A stretch of 64,000 bases of DNA from the NCBI GenBank assembly GCA_000499405.2, contig HG738141.1:889644-953643 (forward strand). The letters run 5' to 3'. The notes beneath the pieces were generated by a model. That model ran no database searches, was not told the origin of the DNA, and saw nothing but the letters and a program-made list of their open reading frames with translations. Positions 38,951-56,788 of this stretch are shown here, piece by piece (the first letter of the stretch is position 1; the number at the start of each line of letters is the position of its first letter). This stretch comes from Onchocerca volvulus (taxonomy: Eukaryota; Nematoda; Chromadorea; Rhabditida; Onchocercidae). Both the position numbers and the translations under genes were made by a program.

Positions 38951-40697
38951 TTGTTGAGTTTAATGACATAATAATCACTGAATAACCATTGAGTGACCAG
39001 TGGCTAATTATTGCGTAATACTGATGCCGTGATCGCTAGAAGCTTTTTTTTTTATATCGATAATTCTTGGTCTTGTATTAGGTAGTGACTTAAAGTATGT
39101 CATACAAAGGATTTGGTTATCAGGACAAAGGATATTCCTCTATTTTACAAAATATCAAATTAATTAATATATAATTATGATTTTTGAATATTAGCAATAT
39201 TATTAGCTGTCGTGATGCAGAGATGACTAGATCAACTTGAAATACAGGCCATAAAAATGTCAGTATTCAGAAAATCGTTTGTCGACCGTTACTCCGCTGC
39301 CATACGATTAATTTCGTATCAATCATGTAAATAATGGGAAATGAAAGAATTCGCCATACAATTATTATTAATAAATATGAAAAAAGAGATGAATCAATTT
39401 GTAAAACCATCTTTCTTGCAAGTATTTACGAAGCGACAAATGAAATCAAGTGAAAAGGAAGAAGGCATACGTACAAGTAATTGAAAGACAATGCTTACAA
39501 TTTTAAAAAATGCACATAAGCTTTAATCCCTACAACATTCCACACAATTAACATGATTTACAATTTCTTAAATAATGCACACAGATTTTAACAGATTGGA
39601 TGATGAAGTAACAAAGGATGAGATATGGATTAATGATTCATTTGACTGAGACTGACAGTAGCAGCTTCGTGATTCTTTATATTTTGATGAAATAAGAAGT
39701 GAAAAACATGAATGATAATTAGTAAATCATCTAATTAATGGAAGAATATTGAAGCTCAGTTCACATAGATGATATATATAATTTCCTGATACTGCAATAT
39801 TTGAAACAATGGTGATATGTTGTAGCAGACTGTACTAATAATTTACTACCAGTATTACTAATTGTATATTTTAGGATGAGCTTTATCCAGATCATCGTTT
39901 ATCTCAGATAACAATCGTTGAAGATGAAGGGGGCATCCTTTCTTATACCATCATTAGCACTTTTTTTTAAACTTTTTCAATACTGCGTTTATAATTTTCA
40001 TCACTGCATGAACTTCTTTCTTTTTTTTTTTCTTTTTTTTCCATTCATTATTTAAAAAAAGAAAAAAAAATACTACAGTTTCGAATTTGCTCATTTTTTA
40101 AATACTTTCAAAATTTACCATTCGGCTCATAAATTTCGAAGCTACTGAAGGAATCGATCAGTAAAGAAGCAGATGACTGACTGCCGTCTCAAAAACAATA
40201 GATCTTATTTAATGTCTAATTTAAAATTTATAAAATTTATACCTATAACCTATAAACTAATTTATCCCGCATTCCACATTTAATCTGAAATTTATCATAC
40301 ATATATCCAATATTTAATCTACATCCACGATCACAGCCTAAATTTAATCCGGAATTTGCAGTATTCATATATCTATTTTTTTAAATTACATGGCAAAAAT
40401 GCTATCCATTTTCAGAAAATCAAGAACGATGGGAAAGTATGTTATTAGTTATATTGTTTAACATGTTGTATCTTGCCTGAAAATTTTTGAATGTTATTTT
40501 TCTTTAGTATATGATTTTAGCTAGACTGCAACAATAATACATGAATTTGATAAAATTTGATGGAAATGTTAACATGCGAAGCAAAAAATAACAATTAATA
40601 GAAACAGCGAGCACACAACGTAAAAGCAGCCATTTTTGCGCTCATTTTTCCTATGTTTGTGTCATTATGATGTAATTCCACCATAAAATTGAACTTG

Positions 40698-40916
40698 TGA
40701 CAATTCATTATCATATACTAAAAGCCTGACCTCTTTTGAAAAGACCCGTGATTTTTGCTCCAAGGGCTTGTGCAGCATCTGTGGATACTTCGTCCACATC
40801 GATGAAGGGTTTTTTCTCTTCAGTCGGTACAAATTCATCGGAACGACCGCTATGATAAACAGTAACTAGTTGTTCTTGAAAATTTTGCATATGACAATTC
40901 ATTATCATTTACTAAA
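40698..40916. repeat. 25-bp direct repeats flanking a 169-bp segment
   Basis: TGACAATTCATTATCAT, then A or T, then TACTAAA occurs at 40698-40722 and again at 40892-40916 with one mismatch. The intervening segment has coding character. The pattern could be a long target-site duplication or an old tandem duplication. Confidence 0.85.
40711..40908 (-). other. Coding-like open frame of unknown function
   Basis: This 65-codon minus-strand frame includes HSGRSDEFVPTEEKKPFIDV followed by DEVSTDAAQALGAKITGLFK and ends in TGA at 40711. Composition is protein-like (acidic then amphipathic). A TTTTCAAG acceptor-like site precedes it near 40882, so it may be a terminal exon, but no upstream exon was found. 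The 25-bp direct repeats overlap its two ends, so it may instead be an inserted fragment. Confidence 0.35.
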
Positions 40917-41777
40917 CAGTTCTCATATCTGCAATGATAGTTATCAAGAGAACTTAGAAGATGTGGATAAAAGAATAATTTTACGAAATATTATAAATAC
41001 AGTTTAGGGAATTATAGTGATATTACTATAACCTGCTCTCGTCATTATAAACGCCCATACTCCATTGAGAATGTCATGAAAGATTTCCCTTTAATGTGTT
41101 GTATTTTCTAGGTCCTTTTCCTGTAACTATAATTCCAATGATATACTCAACTAATACTTAAGCGATATATTTTTGTAAACGAAAATATTTTACGTACATT
41201 GTGATTCCATATACATTTAATGAATTTAATACAAGTCATTCTTCCACGCATTAATCACTTGGTTCCTGTCACGTAACACGTGAATCCAAAATATAACACT
41301 GTCCATTGAACAAACTGATTATTTATCAGATTATTTACGCATAACAACATGTAAATCAATCCTTGCCTTGTCAATTCAAAAACCCTGCACACCGTGTGTT
41401 AGAAAGACCGAAAAATATAGCGCTGCAAGGATAGAAAGTTCGTCTGCTAGTTGTAATTTTCGGTGGATGTGTTGCGTTCAGCGGACGTAACGTTCGATTA
41501 CTAATGATCATTGGTCGGACGATTTATACTTCCAGGCTTTTATTTGAGACAGTTCTGGAAGTGGTATCAATGCAATTTGTAACTCAGAAGTGAAAGGTTG
41601 GAGAGGGTTGTGTATAATTTTGAAAAATACACCTTTCTATTCAGCATAAGAAATCAATAATTACCTCGTGATTCTTCCTGGCGTGGTTTTCCAAGATGTG
41701 ATTTATTAGAACAACAGCTATGTTAAACGTTCATTACAATCGGTAAACTAGATTCATCAAAAACTATTCAGGAACAG

Positions 41778-46833
<5,056 letters not shown>

Positions 46834-47570
46834 AGATTATTTAACATCTGATTTATTATAGCTGATGCAATATCAGTGTCCTCTTTAATCTATAATTATA
46901 GAATAACAGAATTATGATTTGATGCCAATACAAGTCTTAGGAATGTTTTGGATATTGCTTGGTTTATTTTGTTTTAAGAAATTGAGATTTATTTGTATAA
47001 AAAATTCTCCAAATACTATGCTTTCCCAGTTTTCATTGGTTTTTTTTATTATTTTAAGTTCATCAATAATAAGTAAAGATATGTAGAATTGCTGATAAAA
47101 ATCATTATATTGACATTTAGACTGGAGGTAGGGTTTGAAGTATTTCTTGGATCGAAGTATTTGCTGGCCGTTCACATAAACCGTAACTGCAGTAACGAAA
47201 TTGGTTGAGAAAATTTAAACAAGCTTAGATGAAATATTTCAAATTATCCTACCACAGTCAAACTTCCTTTGCAAACTATCTTATTTGGATTTTTAAATTT
47301 GTAAAACTGTAATATTTGGTTTTCAAAGTCATTGGGTTGCATGGAAATCTTTTATTTTGTATAAATAAAGACTCCGAAAGATGTGATTTTGTTTCACAAA
47401 CAATATAAGCATTGCAAAGTTACAGGCGCATGTTACGGTCAGCAAACATACTAAAAATATACTGGAGATTTAGCAGTTATTGAAAAAAATAATTCTTGCA
47501 CTTCAAAAAGTTTCTTTAAGGTCCTCAAACTTAAGTTTTTAGAAGTGTTCGAAACTTCTAACAAATGAAG
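46834..47570. other. Intergenic spacer SDR / four-repeat gene
   Basis: No coding character was seen. Both flanking genes are on the plus strand, and the spacer ends in a trans-splice-like acceptor. Confidence 0.6.
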
Positions 47571-47580
47571 TTTATTGCAG
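47571..47580 (+). promoter_or_regulatory. Probable spliced-leader acceptor
   Basis: TTTATTGCAG lies 14 bases upstream of the in-frame ATG at 47595, with no upstream coding exon seen. It is the reason for choosing 47595 rather than the in-frame ATG at 47565, which would be removed by this splice. Confidence 0.5.
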
Positions 47581-47594
47581 TGAAATTAGGGTCG

Positions 47595-50500
47595 ATGGTA
47601 CAATATACAACGATTGAAAATGAAAATGAAGGAGAATACATCATGGGAAATTCATACTATGATTCAGAAGAAAATGAATATGTTGTTGCTAGTCGTTCAG
47701 AACCAGTAATGTATCCAGTAAGACGACAGCGTGAAGATTCGTTCCGACGGAATAATCGTCGGTTAATAACTACTAAACGGAATATAGATGAACGAATCGA
47801 TCCGTCGCCTGCAACAATTACAAGAAGGTTAGATAGGAAAGATAGGGCGATAATCATTTCTTCTAGAGTCTGTGACACATAATGCTTGTCACTTGATAGT
47901 GGCACTGGCTTCGATATCTCTTAACATCGCGTAGAATAATATCAAATACGTGTGAGAAAATGAATCCAACGATTCAAAACATTTCCTAAAGCTAATTTCT
48001 TTCAAGTATTAATTTGTTTCTGGTTTGAGTAGAATTTCGCAGGATAGATAAAAAACTTGAATCAAATTTTTTGTGGACGGTAGCACTTATTTAGTTGACA
48101 ATTTTTTTGGCCACATAGGGGAAAGTGGTAAAAAATTATGATAATATTGAAAGAAAGATATCCAGAGTATCAAGCGATACGGGGATATCTTTGGAAAAGA
48201 ATTTAAACAGTGAACAATGCATGTTTATAAATAACTTCAAACATAGTTGTATGTATGCAAATTTATACTGACGACTTTCAGAATTATGCCACCGAGACGT
48301 TATTCTCCAGGTCCAACTGATTATAAGACCTTAAGCGTATCATGTGCTGAAAAAAAGTCATGTTTTCCTTCTCATCATACTGAGCAGTAAGTTTGAAGTA
48401 ATAATGATTCATTATTTGGAAAAATAAAGAAGTCCTTTGGACTTCTTGTTTTTGAATGATTGGAGTTGACTCTTATAGTGTAATCACAATGAGAGATGAT
48501 GCTTGCCAAATGGTATCAAGACAAAAGAATTTAGATCTAAACCTAACAGATGATTTAATCAAGCAGATATTGCATCAATAGATGATTTGATCAAAATAAT
48601 TTAGTAACTAAAACTTTTCTTTAAAAAGACTAATGTATATGCAGTCGTATCATTACAAAGAAATTAATTGTTTTAACATTTTTGACGATTCGAATAAATA
48701 CTAACGCCCAGTTCTGTGCATCAAAATTGTTGAGATTTGAAAAATCTTTTAATGATTGTCACAGTGGAAAACAAATTTCAGAGGTTCAGTGTCGAAGAAC
48801 ATGACGAAAGAAATAATCAGTCACGAAGCTATTACCCAGCATATAATGTTATTTTCTCTTTTTTTTCTTATCTGAGTGATTTGCTTTATATTTCTGGTAG
48901 AATAACGAAGAAAGAATATTTGATGAAAATTCCATTCTCAATGTTCGTATATATATTTTCTTTATCTTTTACAGTGAGCAGGATAATAACATCGCTGAAA
49001 TGACTGATGGCCCTGTATTTCGTGCAAAATTCATCAATACTATTGCCGATGTTCCACTTGCTATATTAATGCGTAGTGGACCGTAAGTGTTTTCAATCAA
49101 CAGTTTAATCAATTTTCTGATGAATTTTTAACTTTGAATTTTTGTGAAGTAACAGCATTTTTCATTTTCAAGCCTTAACTGCTTCATCTATTGTTTATTG
49201 CTGAATTTTTGAGTTTTTCAGATTAGGTATGAATGCTTGCGATAGACCACCCATAGTACGGCTTACGGGACGTTCAGCATCCTTCTCATTTATTGTAGAT
49301 TTAACAACTTTTGACATTACTGATCTCATTTATGATGGACTAGGTATGCACCATTTTTTTCTTGTGTTTTTGATTTGCTTCTGCATTTTAACCTAGAAAT
49401 TTGAATTTTTTCGAATTTATTTTTATGACTTTTCCACGCCTATGTCAGTGACGTTCTAAAATGTCACTAACATAGAGTGGAAACATTGTCTTTGAAGCAA
49501 AGAATAAAAACTATTCGCATCGAATTTTTGGTCTCTTGGAAATTCTTTTTCTCTTAGTTCTAGACTTAACTTCCCAAGTTTGAATAAATTTCCATGCAAA
49601 ATTAAATAAATCAAATTTGAAGATGGTTGGAGCTCGCGTGGATTGGTTTCTAAATTTTTCTTCAACAAGGATAAAGCAAAATGTGCTCAGGGAAAACATG
49701 AATATACAATTCTACGAAAAGTTTTGATCCATCCGCATACAGTACCATCAAGTTCTGTCCGAAAAGTTATTTGGCAAGTTATGAAAGGCAATGAATTTTG
49801 CAGGTAATTTCCATTTAGTTTGCTTATATAGTTTTGTTTATTTGGCAATTTTTTCGAAAGATCGTTGCTAATTGCAGTACATTATTTGTGCTAATGTTAC
49901 TTTTGACAGAGTTTTTTGGATCAAAGAGCTTTTACTTCACATATATAAATTGATATCTTAACAAAAAATTGTAATGATAGCCGATAATATTCCTCTAGTT
50001 TAATTACTACGTAGAAATTGATAATTTTAAGCTTTTGGTTTACTAGAAACTCAAGCGGAATTTTCGAGACAGTCAAAAAAAATAAATTCGAGCATGTTCA
50101 ACACTATTTCCAATCTTCAGCATATCATAAAAAACTTTCCAAGTTCCACACTCCATTTCATCCTTCTTTGCATAAAATATTGTGCCAAGAGCAATGAGAG
50201 AAATATTACTCATAGATTCATTTCTGTATCGGTAGAATAATTTCTTTATTTAATTGAAGATATGCATTAATTTCTTACAATATCACCAATGATGCGGTGC
50301 TAGACAGTAGTGCTTTGGTATTGGATCGCGATAAAATTGTGGAAACAGAAAGTACAGGTGATGATTCGTCCAACGTGCAAAGAATTGACGATATATCTGA
50401 GCATACCGCTGATCAAAACGCTACTGTATGTGAACTTTAGTGAAATTTTAGAAATTCTTTTCCTTCGCATTTTTTCATTTTTTTGCTTAATTTAAAATTG

Positions 50501-53500
50501 TTACACTAAAAACAATGAAAGAGGTTTATCTTTCATTGTTTGTAGTATAATTATTTGAAAAAATACTGTATTGAATTTAAAGAATTTTTTGTAGACTTCG
50601 GATGAGTTGATGTGTGAGACTGAAGAGGATGGCGATGACATTGAGTTTTATTTTGCCGGAGGGACAGAAAGTCTCAAGCGACAAATGGAAGAAATTCCGG
50701 AACTAGATACAGAGTTCGTGTTTTTTATTTATACGAATTATTACAATCTCTTATTTTAGATATCTGTTTTTGTGAAATCAACAAATCAGAGAAGAAAAAG
50801 TGCTATTTGGACGTGATTCGATGCTTTACTTCTTTAACTTATTGATTTTAAATTCTTTTTTATATAAAAATAAGTTAAGTTTCATAATAACTGTGTTAAA
50901 AATACATTATACTTAAATATAGACCTCACTGGTAACAATAGTTTGTTCATTTTTAGGGGACTCTGCATGATCACAGATGCACCAGTATTCATGCAGAAAT
51001 TTGTTGGGACATTGGCAGATGCACCATTGGAATTATTGATACAAGACGATGAGTAAGTGCTTATAATTCTCTCTCTTTTATGTGGTTTTTGTATGACATC
51101 GGTTTTTATTCCATTTTTTTCTTTAAAATTTTCATTTAAAAATAAATTGGAATTTCTCTTAATCAACATATAATCTATTCCGACTTATGTCTAATTTTTA
51201 TGTATGCAAGTACGATTTCAGGTTAGATGCATCGATACCTGTATGTACGTATGTTCCTAAAATCAATCTTTATGGAGCAGCAGCTTGTCTCAGTTTTTTA
51301 ATTGATACGAAATGTTTCCCCGTGTCAGATATCAGCGCCGATAACCTTGGTAATTAAAGTGCTTTCAAATATATCAAACAATAAAAAAGAAATTCATCAA
51401 AATTTCGAACTGAAAATGAGCACTTTCAGTATAATTTCGTATGATTTTTTCAGACTCGTAAAAAAATAGCTAGCACAGCTTGGCACGAGCGGCTATGATT
51501 AAGATTTCTGTCCGTAATGATATATGAATTTTAGTATAAAGGAGTTTCAAATTTCTCGTTTCTAGGGCAATGGAATGCTAAAGATGGACGTCGGATGAGT
51601 GTCCGTAAATTCTACTACCGAGCAAAAAGCAAATCTGACAGAATAGAACAGGAGTATTGTGTGATTCGACGACGTTATTTGCATCCCCACTGTATTCCAA
51701 ATAATTCAATACGAAAAGTGATTTGGTTGATCAAAAAAGGTGATGAATATTGTCGGTGAGTATTGCTTGTTAATTAACAGTATTTGACAAAGAAGAAAAA
51801 TATGAATTTCATGGCTGAAATGTCACTTTAAAAACTTATCGAATCGATACTTTTTGTACTGGAATGGGATTTTTTTTTTATTTTATAAGAAAGTATCATG
51901 ATTTGATAATGAAGTATGGTAGTTAGTTTTTTTCATTTTTTATGTTTGCTTGGAAAACAACTATTGTCAAGTTTTATTTCAAAATAGAACAATAATTTCG
52001 GCCAATAATTTCAGTTATTCGTTGGTTTCATATTATATCGAAGCAGATGCTCACGTTATGCAAATACCTCATGGTAATTCACGTACTAATCAGAAAAGTT
52101 ATATTCGTACATGTCCAAGTGAAGTAAAAAAGCGTCTATCCAATAACAAGCAGGAAGATGCGGTTCTTACAGATACGGCAAATACTTCGGGAAATATTGT
52201 GTTACAAGAAGCAGATTTTGAAGTAGGTAATGAAGTAAGTTGCTCAAAATATCAGGCATTTCCATATCTTTCTAAATTTCTAATTTTTACATATCTAGGA
52301 AATAAAGAGGATGAAAATTGATAAAATGATGTTATGATAGCTAATGCTGAAGTTATCTTTTCGCTGAATTTATGCAAACTATATGATTCAGGTGGATGTG
52401 GAGGCAGATGATGTTTCGGAGAACTCCGAGGTAGATGTTGATGGTAATAGTCCGCAAGAAGCCTGCAGTCCTGCTATTCAAGACACTCTTATATCCGATA
52501 GGTATATCTTTTTACAGATTTTTATTAGCAAATTGATAAGATATTCAGGAAATTTATTAGAAAATTTACAAGTTATTCAAAAATATTTTTCCCATAATGC
52601 AGTGTTTTCCAATATTTTCTGACATGAGTGGAATTGAATTTTATGAAATATTTTGGTTCCAGTCTGAAGATTCGGAAAAATATCTAGATTCATTCTGATT
52701 ACAACCCAGAATAGTAGGAGGCATATCTGAGACAGCATTAACTCTGTACTGTCTAATTTTTTTTTCATTCGTGTCGAAATTTCCTATAAAATAGATTTTA
52801 GCGAAATGGCTCATAGAATAAATTTGGTTACAACAAGTATACCATTTAACTGTATATATATCAATGCTATAACTGAATTACCGCTTACTTTGCTTCGACG
52901 ACGGGAAATGTTAGTTTTTTATCTTTTTGAAACATAGTTTACATTTAATATAAGTATGGTTAGATCCCATTTAAGATATTAGTGTTGGTGTGAAACGGAT
53001 GTGCATGATTTTCGCAATATATATAAAGTTTGAGAATGAAAAACAAAAGAGCTCAAGGTTGAGCTCTTTTTCTTCTGTATAAAAAGATAGAAGTGTTGTA
53101 TAAATAATTGACTGAAAATTGGCATCGGTTTTACTTATAATATGGGTCGAGTTATAATATCTATTATTGTAGAACACCTGATATAGCATCAGTAAACAAT
53201 GCGGTGCCTCAGATTCGATTGATTGGTGAAGGTGTACAGATGTCATTCATCGTCGATACTTCGCAGATTCCATACGTAGAATGGAATTGGGATGGGTTAG
53301 GTATGTCTTGACACATTCATTTATGATAATGTAAATAATTAGGTGAATAGTGCTGTAGATAGAAGATCAAATTAAAATTGTTCAAATAATAAATAAATAA
53401 GTAGAAAAATTGTAATAAGATAATATTTGCTGAGAAGGCAAAAAATAAGCACTCTTCTATTAATTTCAGGTGCATGGAACACATCACGTGGTAATCGCGT

Positions 53501-56500
53501 AACTTTGAGTAAATATTGTTATGATTCAAATAATAGCAGATGTGGTACTAAAGGATATGCTTACTGCGTCATCAAGAAGAAATATGTGCATCCCTATTCG
53601 TCACCGCCTAGTGCTGTGCGAAAAGTTGTTTGGCTCATAAAAGAGGCTGATGGTACATATAGCAGGTAAATGGAAATTGTATTTATTATTGATCTTAAAC
53701 TTCTTTTTCCTTTTAGATTTATTTTTTTTTAATTCAGCTTTTCCTCATAATAATAGATTAAGCGAAATGTTTTCATAGGTACATGTTGGTGACATATAAA
53801 ATCGAGCGTGATGCCGTTGTTACAATTAAAAGAATCCAACAGCAGATAGCATCGGAACAGCGAATTCAACGAGCATCAATTCTTGCTGATGAAACAATTT
53901 ATGACCAAAAGTGAAATATTTTCTGTCATATTGAAATAATTTACAATATAAATCAATAATTATGCTTATGGAAAAGTTCATTAAAAGAAAATGGTAAATA
54001 ACATGTTAAATGTTATTTACCGGAAGAAAACTTAAATTTTCTTAAAATATAAAAATATTGGGCTATCTCATATTTTTGTTAAGCGAAGTGAACCACGAAA
54101 TCGCTCGAGTAACGAAAAGTCCCGTGTTCTTGAAACAATTTATCAATAATGTTAATGATTTACCGTTGGATACCTTGCTTGAGCCAGACCAGTACGTTTT
54201 CTTTTTATCTGTGTTTTGCTTGGTTTGACTAATTTTCAGATTCTAAGGAATTCTTTTAGAGTTATGAGCAAATCTCATTTTTTAATAGTTCATAAAATGG
54301 ATACCATAAAATAACGTGGCCATTTGCAATCACTTTATGTATTTTTGAACTCTTATTAATTGTTTTCAGTTAGATCATTTTCAATAAACAAATGGCAAGG
54401 AACAAGAATTAATGAATTTGCAAATCTTATCAATGAGTGTTTAATCGTATCAATTAATATCTAATTAGAATAATTCCTTGCCGTTATTTGTTTTTATTTT
54501 TAGTACTGATCTTCCAGTATGCGATACAGTTCCACATATAGCAGTATTACGTGAACGCACTGCTTATCCATTGCAAATGACATTTCTAATTGATACGGAA
54601 AAAGTAGCAATAAGTGATCTCAGCGTTGATAATTTAGGTTTGTTGATTATTTCTCGAAATTTTCTGAATCACTTTTTACCTATTTGAAATTGCGTAAAGA
54701 TGCTTTGAAAATTCTCAATATCAAGATTTAAGAGGTAGTCAAAGTTTCTGAATATTTCAGGACAGTGGAATACAACACACGGTCGAAGGATGACTCTTCG
54801 AAAGTTTTATTTTACTCATGACAGACAACGTTGCCTTGAAGGAGGTCATTATTTTACTGTTATACGGAAAACTTATGTTCATCCAAACAGTATACCTGAT
54901 GGAATGGTTCGAAAAATAATATGGCAGGCGTGTACTGCTGAAGGATATGCCAGGTTTGCCTTATTTTGTAATATTTCCCTTATTTTGCTGATAGTTAATT
55001 ATGTACTTTTAAATGCCATTTTTCCGAAAAATCAAACTGTTTTTCTTTTTTTTTTTTTATTTTTTCAAATCAAATTTTAACTGCAAAAATGCTGAAGCTT
55101 GTTGAAGTGAAAAAAATATTGGGTGGGAAGAGATGAGAAGGAAGCCTGGACGTATTTGTACTCTTGAAACATATTGTTTAGAATCAGAAAAAAGAAATGG
55201 GGAAAAGCTGAGCTGAAATCACCTTGAAACTCGCTAGTTTTTTTTTGAGATTTGAAATTGAAGTCTGAAAATAGTTGATCATCCCAACATAGCTATGGAT
55301 TCTATTTTTCTCGAATTTTTAAAATAATTCAGGTATGCGTTAATTTCTTATAATATTGGTATAAATACTGTGGTTGAGGCCATACCACATGGTAATTCGA
55401 AACGCAATACTACCGTTTATCAGCGCAAAGAACCAAGTCTGATTGCTGAAATGAAACGTGAAAAGATGAAACGATTGTAAGTTTGATGTGTTTTTTGTTG
55501 TACTTGTTTAACTTTGCTATATGAATAATTTGTATTTCTTTTTGCTGCTAAATTTTCAGTTGTAGAAGATTGTGATATATATGTTCCAAAAAACTGAAAG
55601 CCTAAAAAGGCGGCTTGTTATATTGATAAGCTGAATAATAGTTTGACAATTATTCATCGTATTTTAGAAACGAAAGAGGCTCGCTGGAACCAGAGGATGC
55701 CTTTGTAGCTGTGAAACAAGCTCGATTAGGTTCCTATGTTGGTGCTCCATCAGGTGTCACCTTATATGAGGATAGTAATTATGAAGAAGTTGAAGACGCT
55801 TATCCGTTAACACATGAAGAATTGGTAATTATATTTGAATCCAAACCTGCTCTTCTGGTTTCTTCGAAAAATTTACTCAAAACCTGAATTGTATTTGTTT
55901 GTTTGTTTAGAATTTTTTTGAAAAATGTCACTAGAAGTTTGTCATCTTCAGATGAATCGTATGGCACTTCCAAGTTTGCGGCGCTTTACGCGACCCTATC
56001 ACAATGATGAACCGTTCAGTGTAGTTTTTCTATTGGACCAACATGTAGGCATTATACAGTGCGCATCGTGTGGTGTTGATTTTTCACGGCAGCCGCAACC
56101 TCCGGAAGATTTGGTTTTAGAACATGTGGAACGTTTCTGGAACAAACGAACCTGTACTTATTCCACTCAACAAATGCAAAAGAAGTATGTTTTTTTATTA
56201 TCGATAGACTGAGATCCTTCCATGTTATATGTTCTACGTCAACGTAATTATTCATGAAATAAGTGAATTTTTCAAAGAAAATTTTATCTAAATACATATA
56301 ATTTGGAATAAAAAGGAATAAGAAATTACGGCATCAATTATCAAGATTTTCCTAGGAAAATGATTTTCCAATATAGTAAGGTCTCTGCAGCTTTATTAAT
56401 TATAATTATAAGTAAAAGAGAGGATTTAAGTCTTTGTAACTTTAACTCTTATTTCTTAGTTTTATTCTGAGCTGAAGAAAGAATAATAAGGCCCAAAATA

Positions 56501-56788
56501 TATGAGTTCTTTTTCATTTTATTCACTGCAAAAATTGATTTTATGAGTAAAATGAAGAACCGCAAAAAGTTGATAGCATTACAGACATATCAGCATTTGG
56601 ATAATTTTTAGATTGATAAGCAATTTTTTTATTTCAGGTATATCCACGCACGGTTAGAATGTGTTTTAGCGCGATATGAATATTTTACAACATTGGATTT
56701 CCTTGTTATATCTGATGATGTACGATTGCGCTTAACTAATGTCCATCAACAGTACTTAAGTATTGAATTTGGTTGTTCATTTGAATAA
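47595..56788 (+). CDS. Large nematode protein with four tandem copies of an unrecognised domain
   Basis: The function is unknown. Exons: 47595-47827, 48282-48386, 48975-49082, 49222-49343, 49623-49803, 50260-50425, 50595-50713, 50957-51052, 51222-51349, 51566-51755, 52015-52234, 52392-52501, 52802-52909, 53173-53300, 53470-53665, 53779-53910, 54084-54191, 54504-54637, 54761-54953, 55333-55476, 55668-55824, 55952-56184 and 56638-56788; 3462 bases in phase, 1153 residues. Four repeats of about 150-160 residues start near residues 113, 345, 593 and 781. Each runs: a DxPVF/...LPL..L segment, a D....I.L.G....SFIVDT....D...D.LG strand block, GxWN...GRR.TLRKFYY, ...Y.VIRK.YVHP..IP...VRKVIW......YCRY.L.SYNI. 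Acidic linkers separate repeats 1-2 and 2-3. The C-terminal part (about 974-1153) has CASCGVDF with a later LEHVERFW, perhaps a metal site. There is no signal peptide or membrane segment; nuclear or cytosolic location is a guess. Confidence 0.88.
53045..53070. repeat. 12-bp hairpin in intron 13
   Basis: AAAAGAGCTCAA and TTGAGCTCTTTT flank a 2-base loop. It is a perfect palindrome inside an intron of the four-repeat gene. Confidence 0.9.
53993..54021. repeat. 12-bp hairpin in intron 16
   Basis: GGTAAATAACAT (53993-54004) pairs with ATGTTATTTACC (54010-54021) around a 5-base loop, inside the intron preceding repeat 4. Confidence 0.9.

Larger units (their letters stand above)
38183..41777. other. 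Intergenic region between PTP and SDR genes
   Basis: It contains a dispersed repeat fragment (about 38750-38950), a minus-strand coding-like segment flanked by direct repeats (40698-40916), and otherwise no recognisable feature. The right end (41380-41777), somewhat richer in GC, would be the SDR promoter or leader. Confidence 0.5.

Noticed and set aside
47657..47905. 82-codon minus-strand frame
   Set aside because: It is antisense to the first exon of the four-repeat gene.
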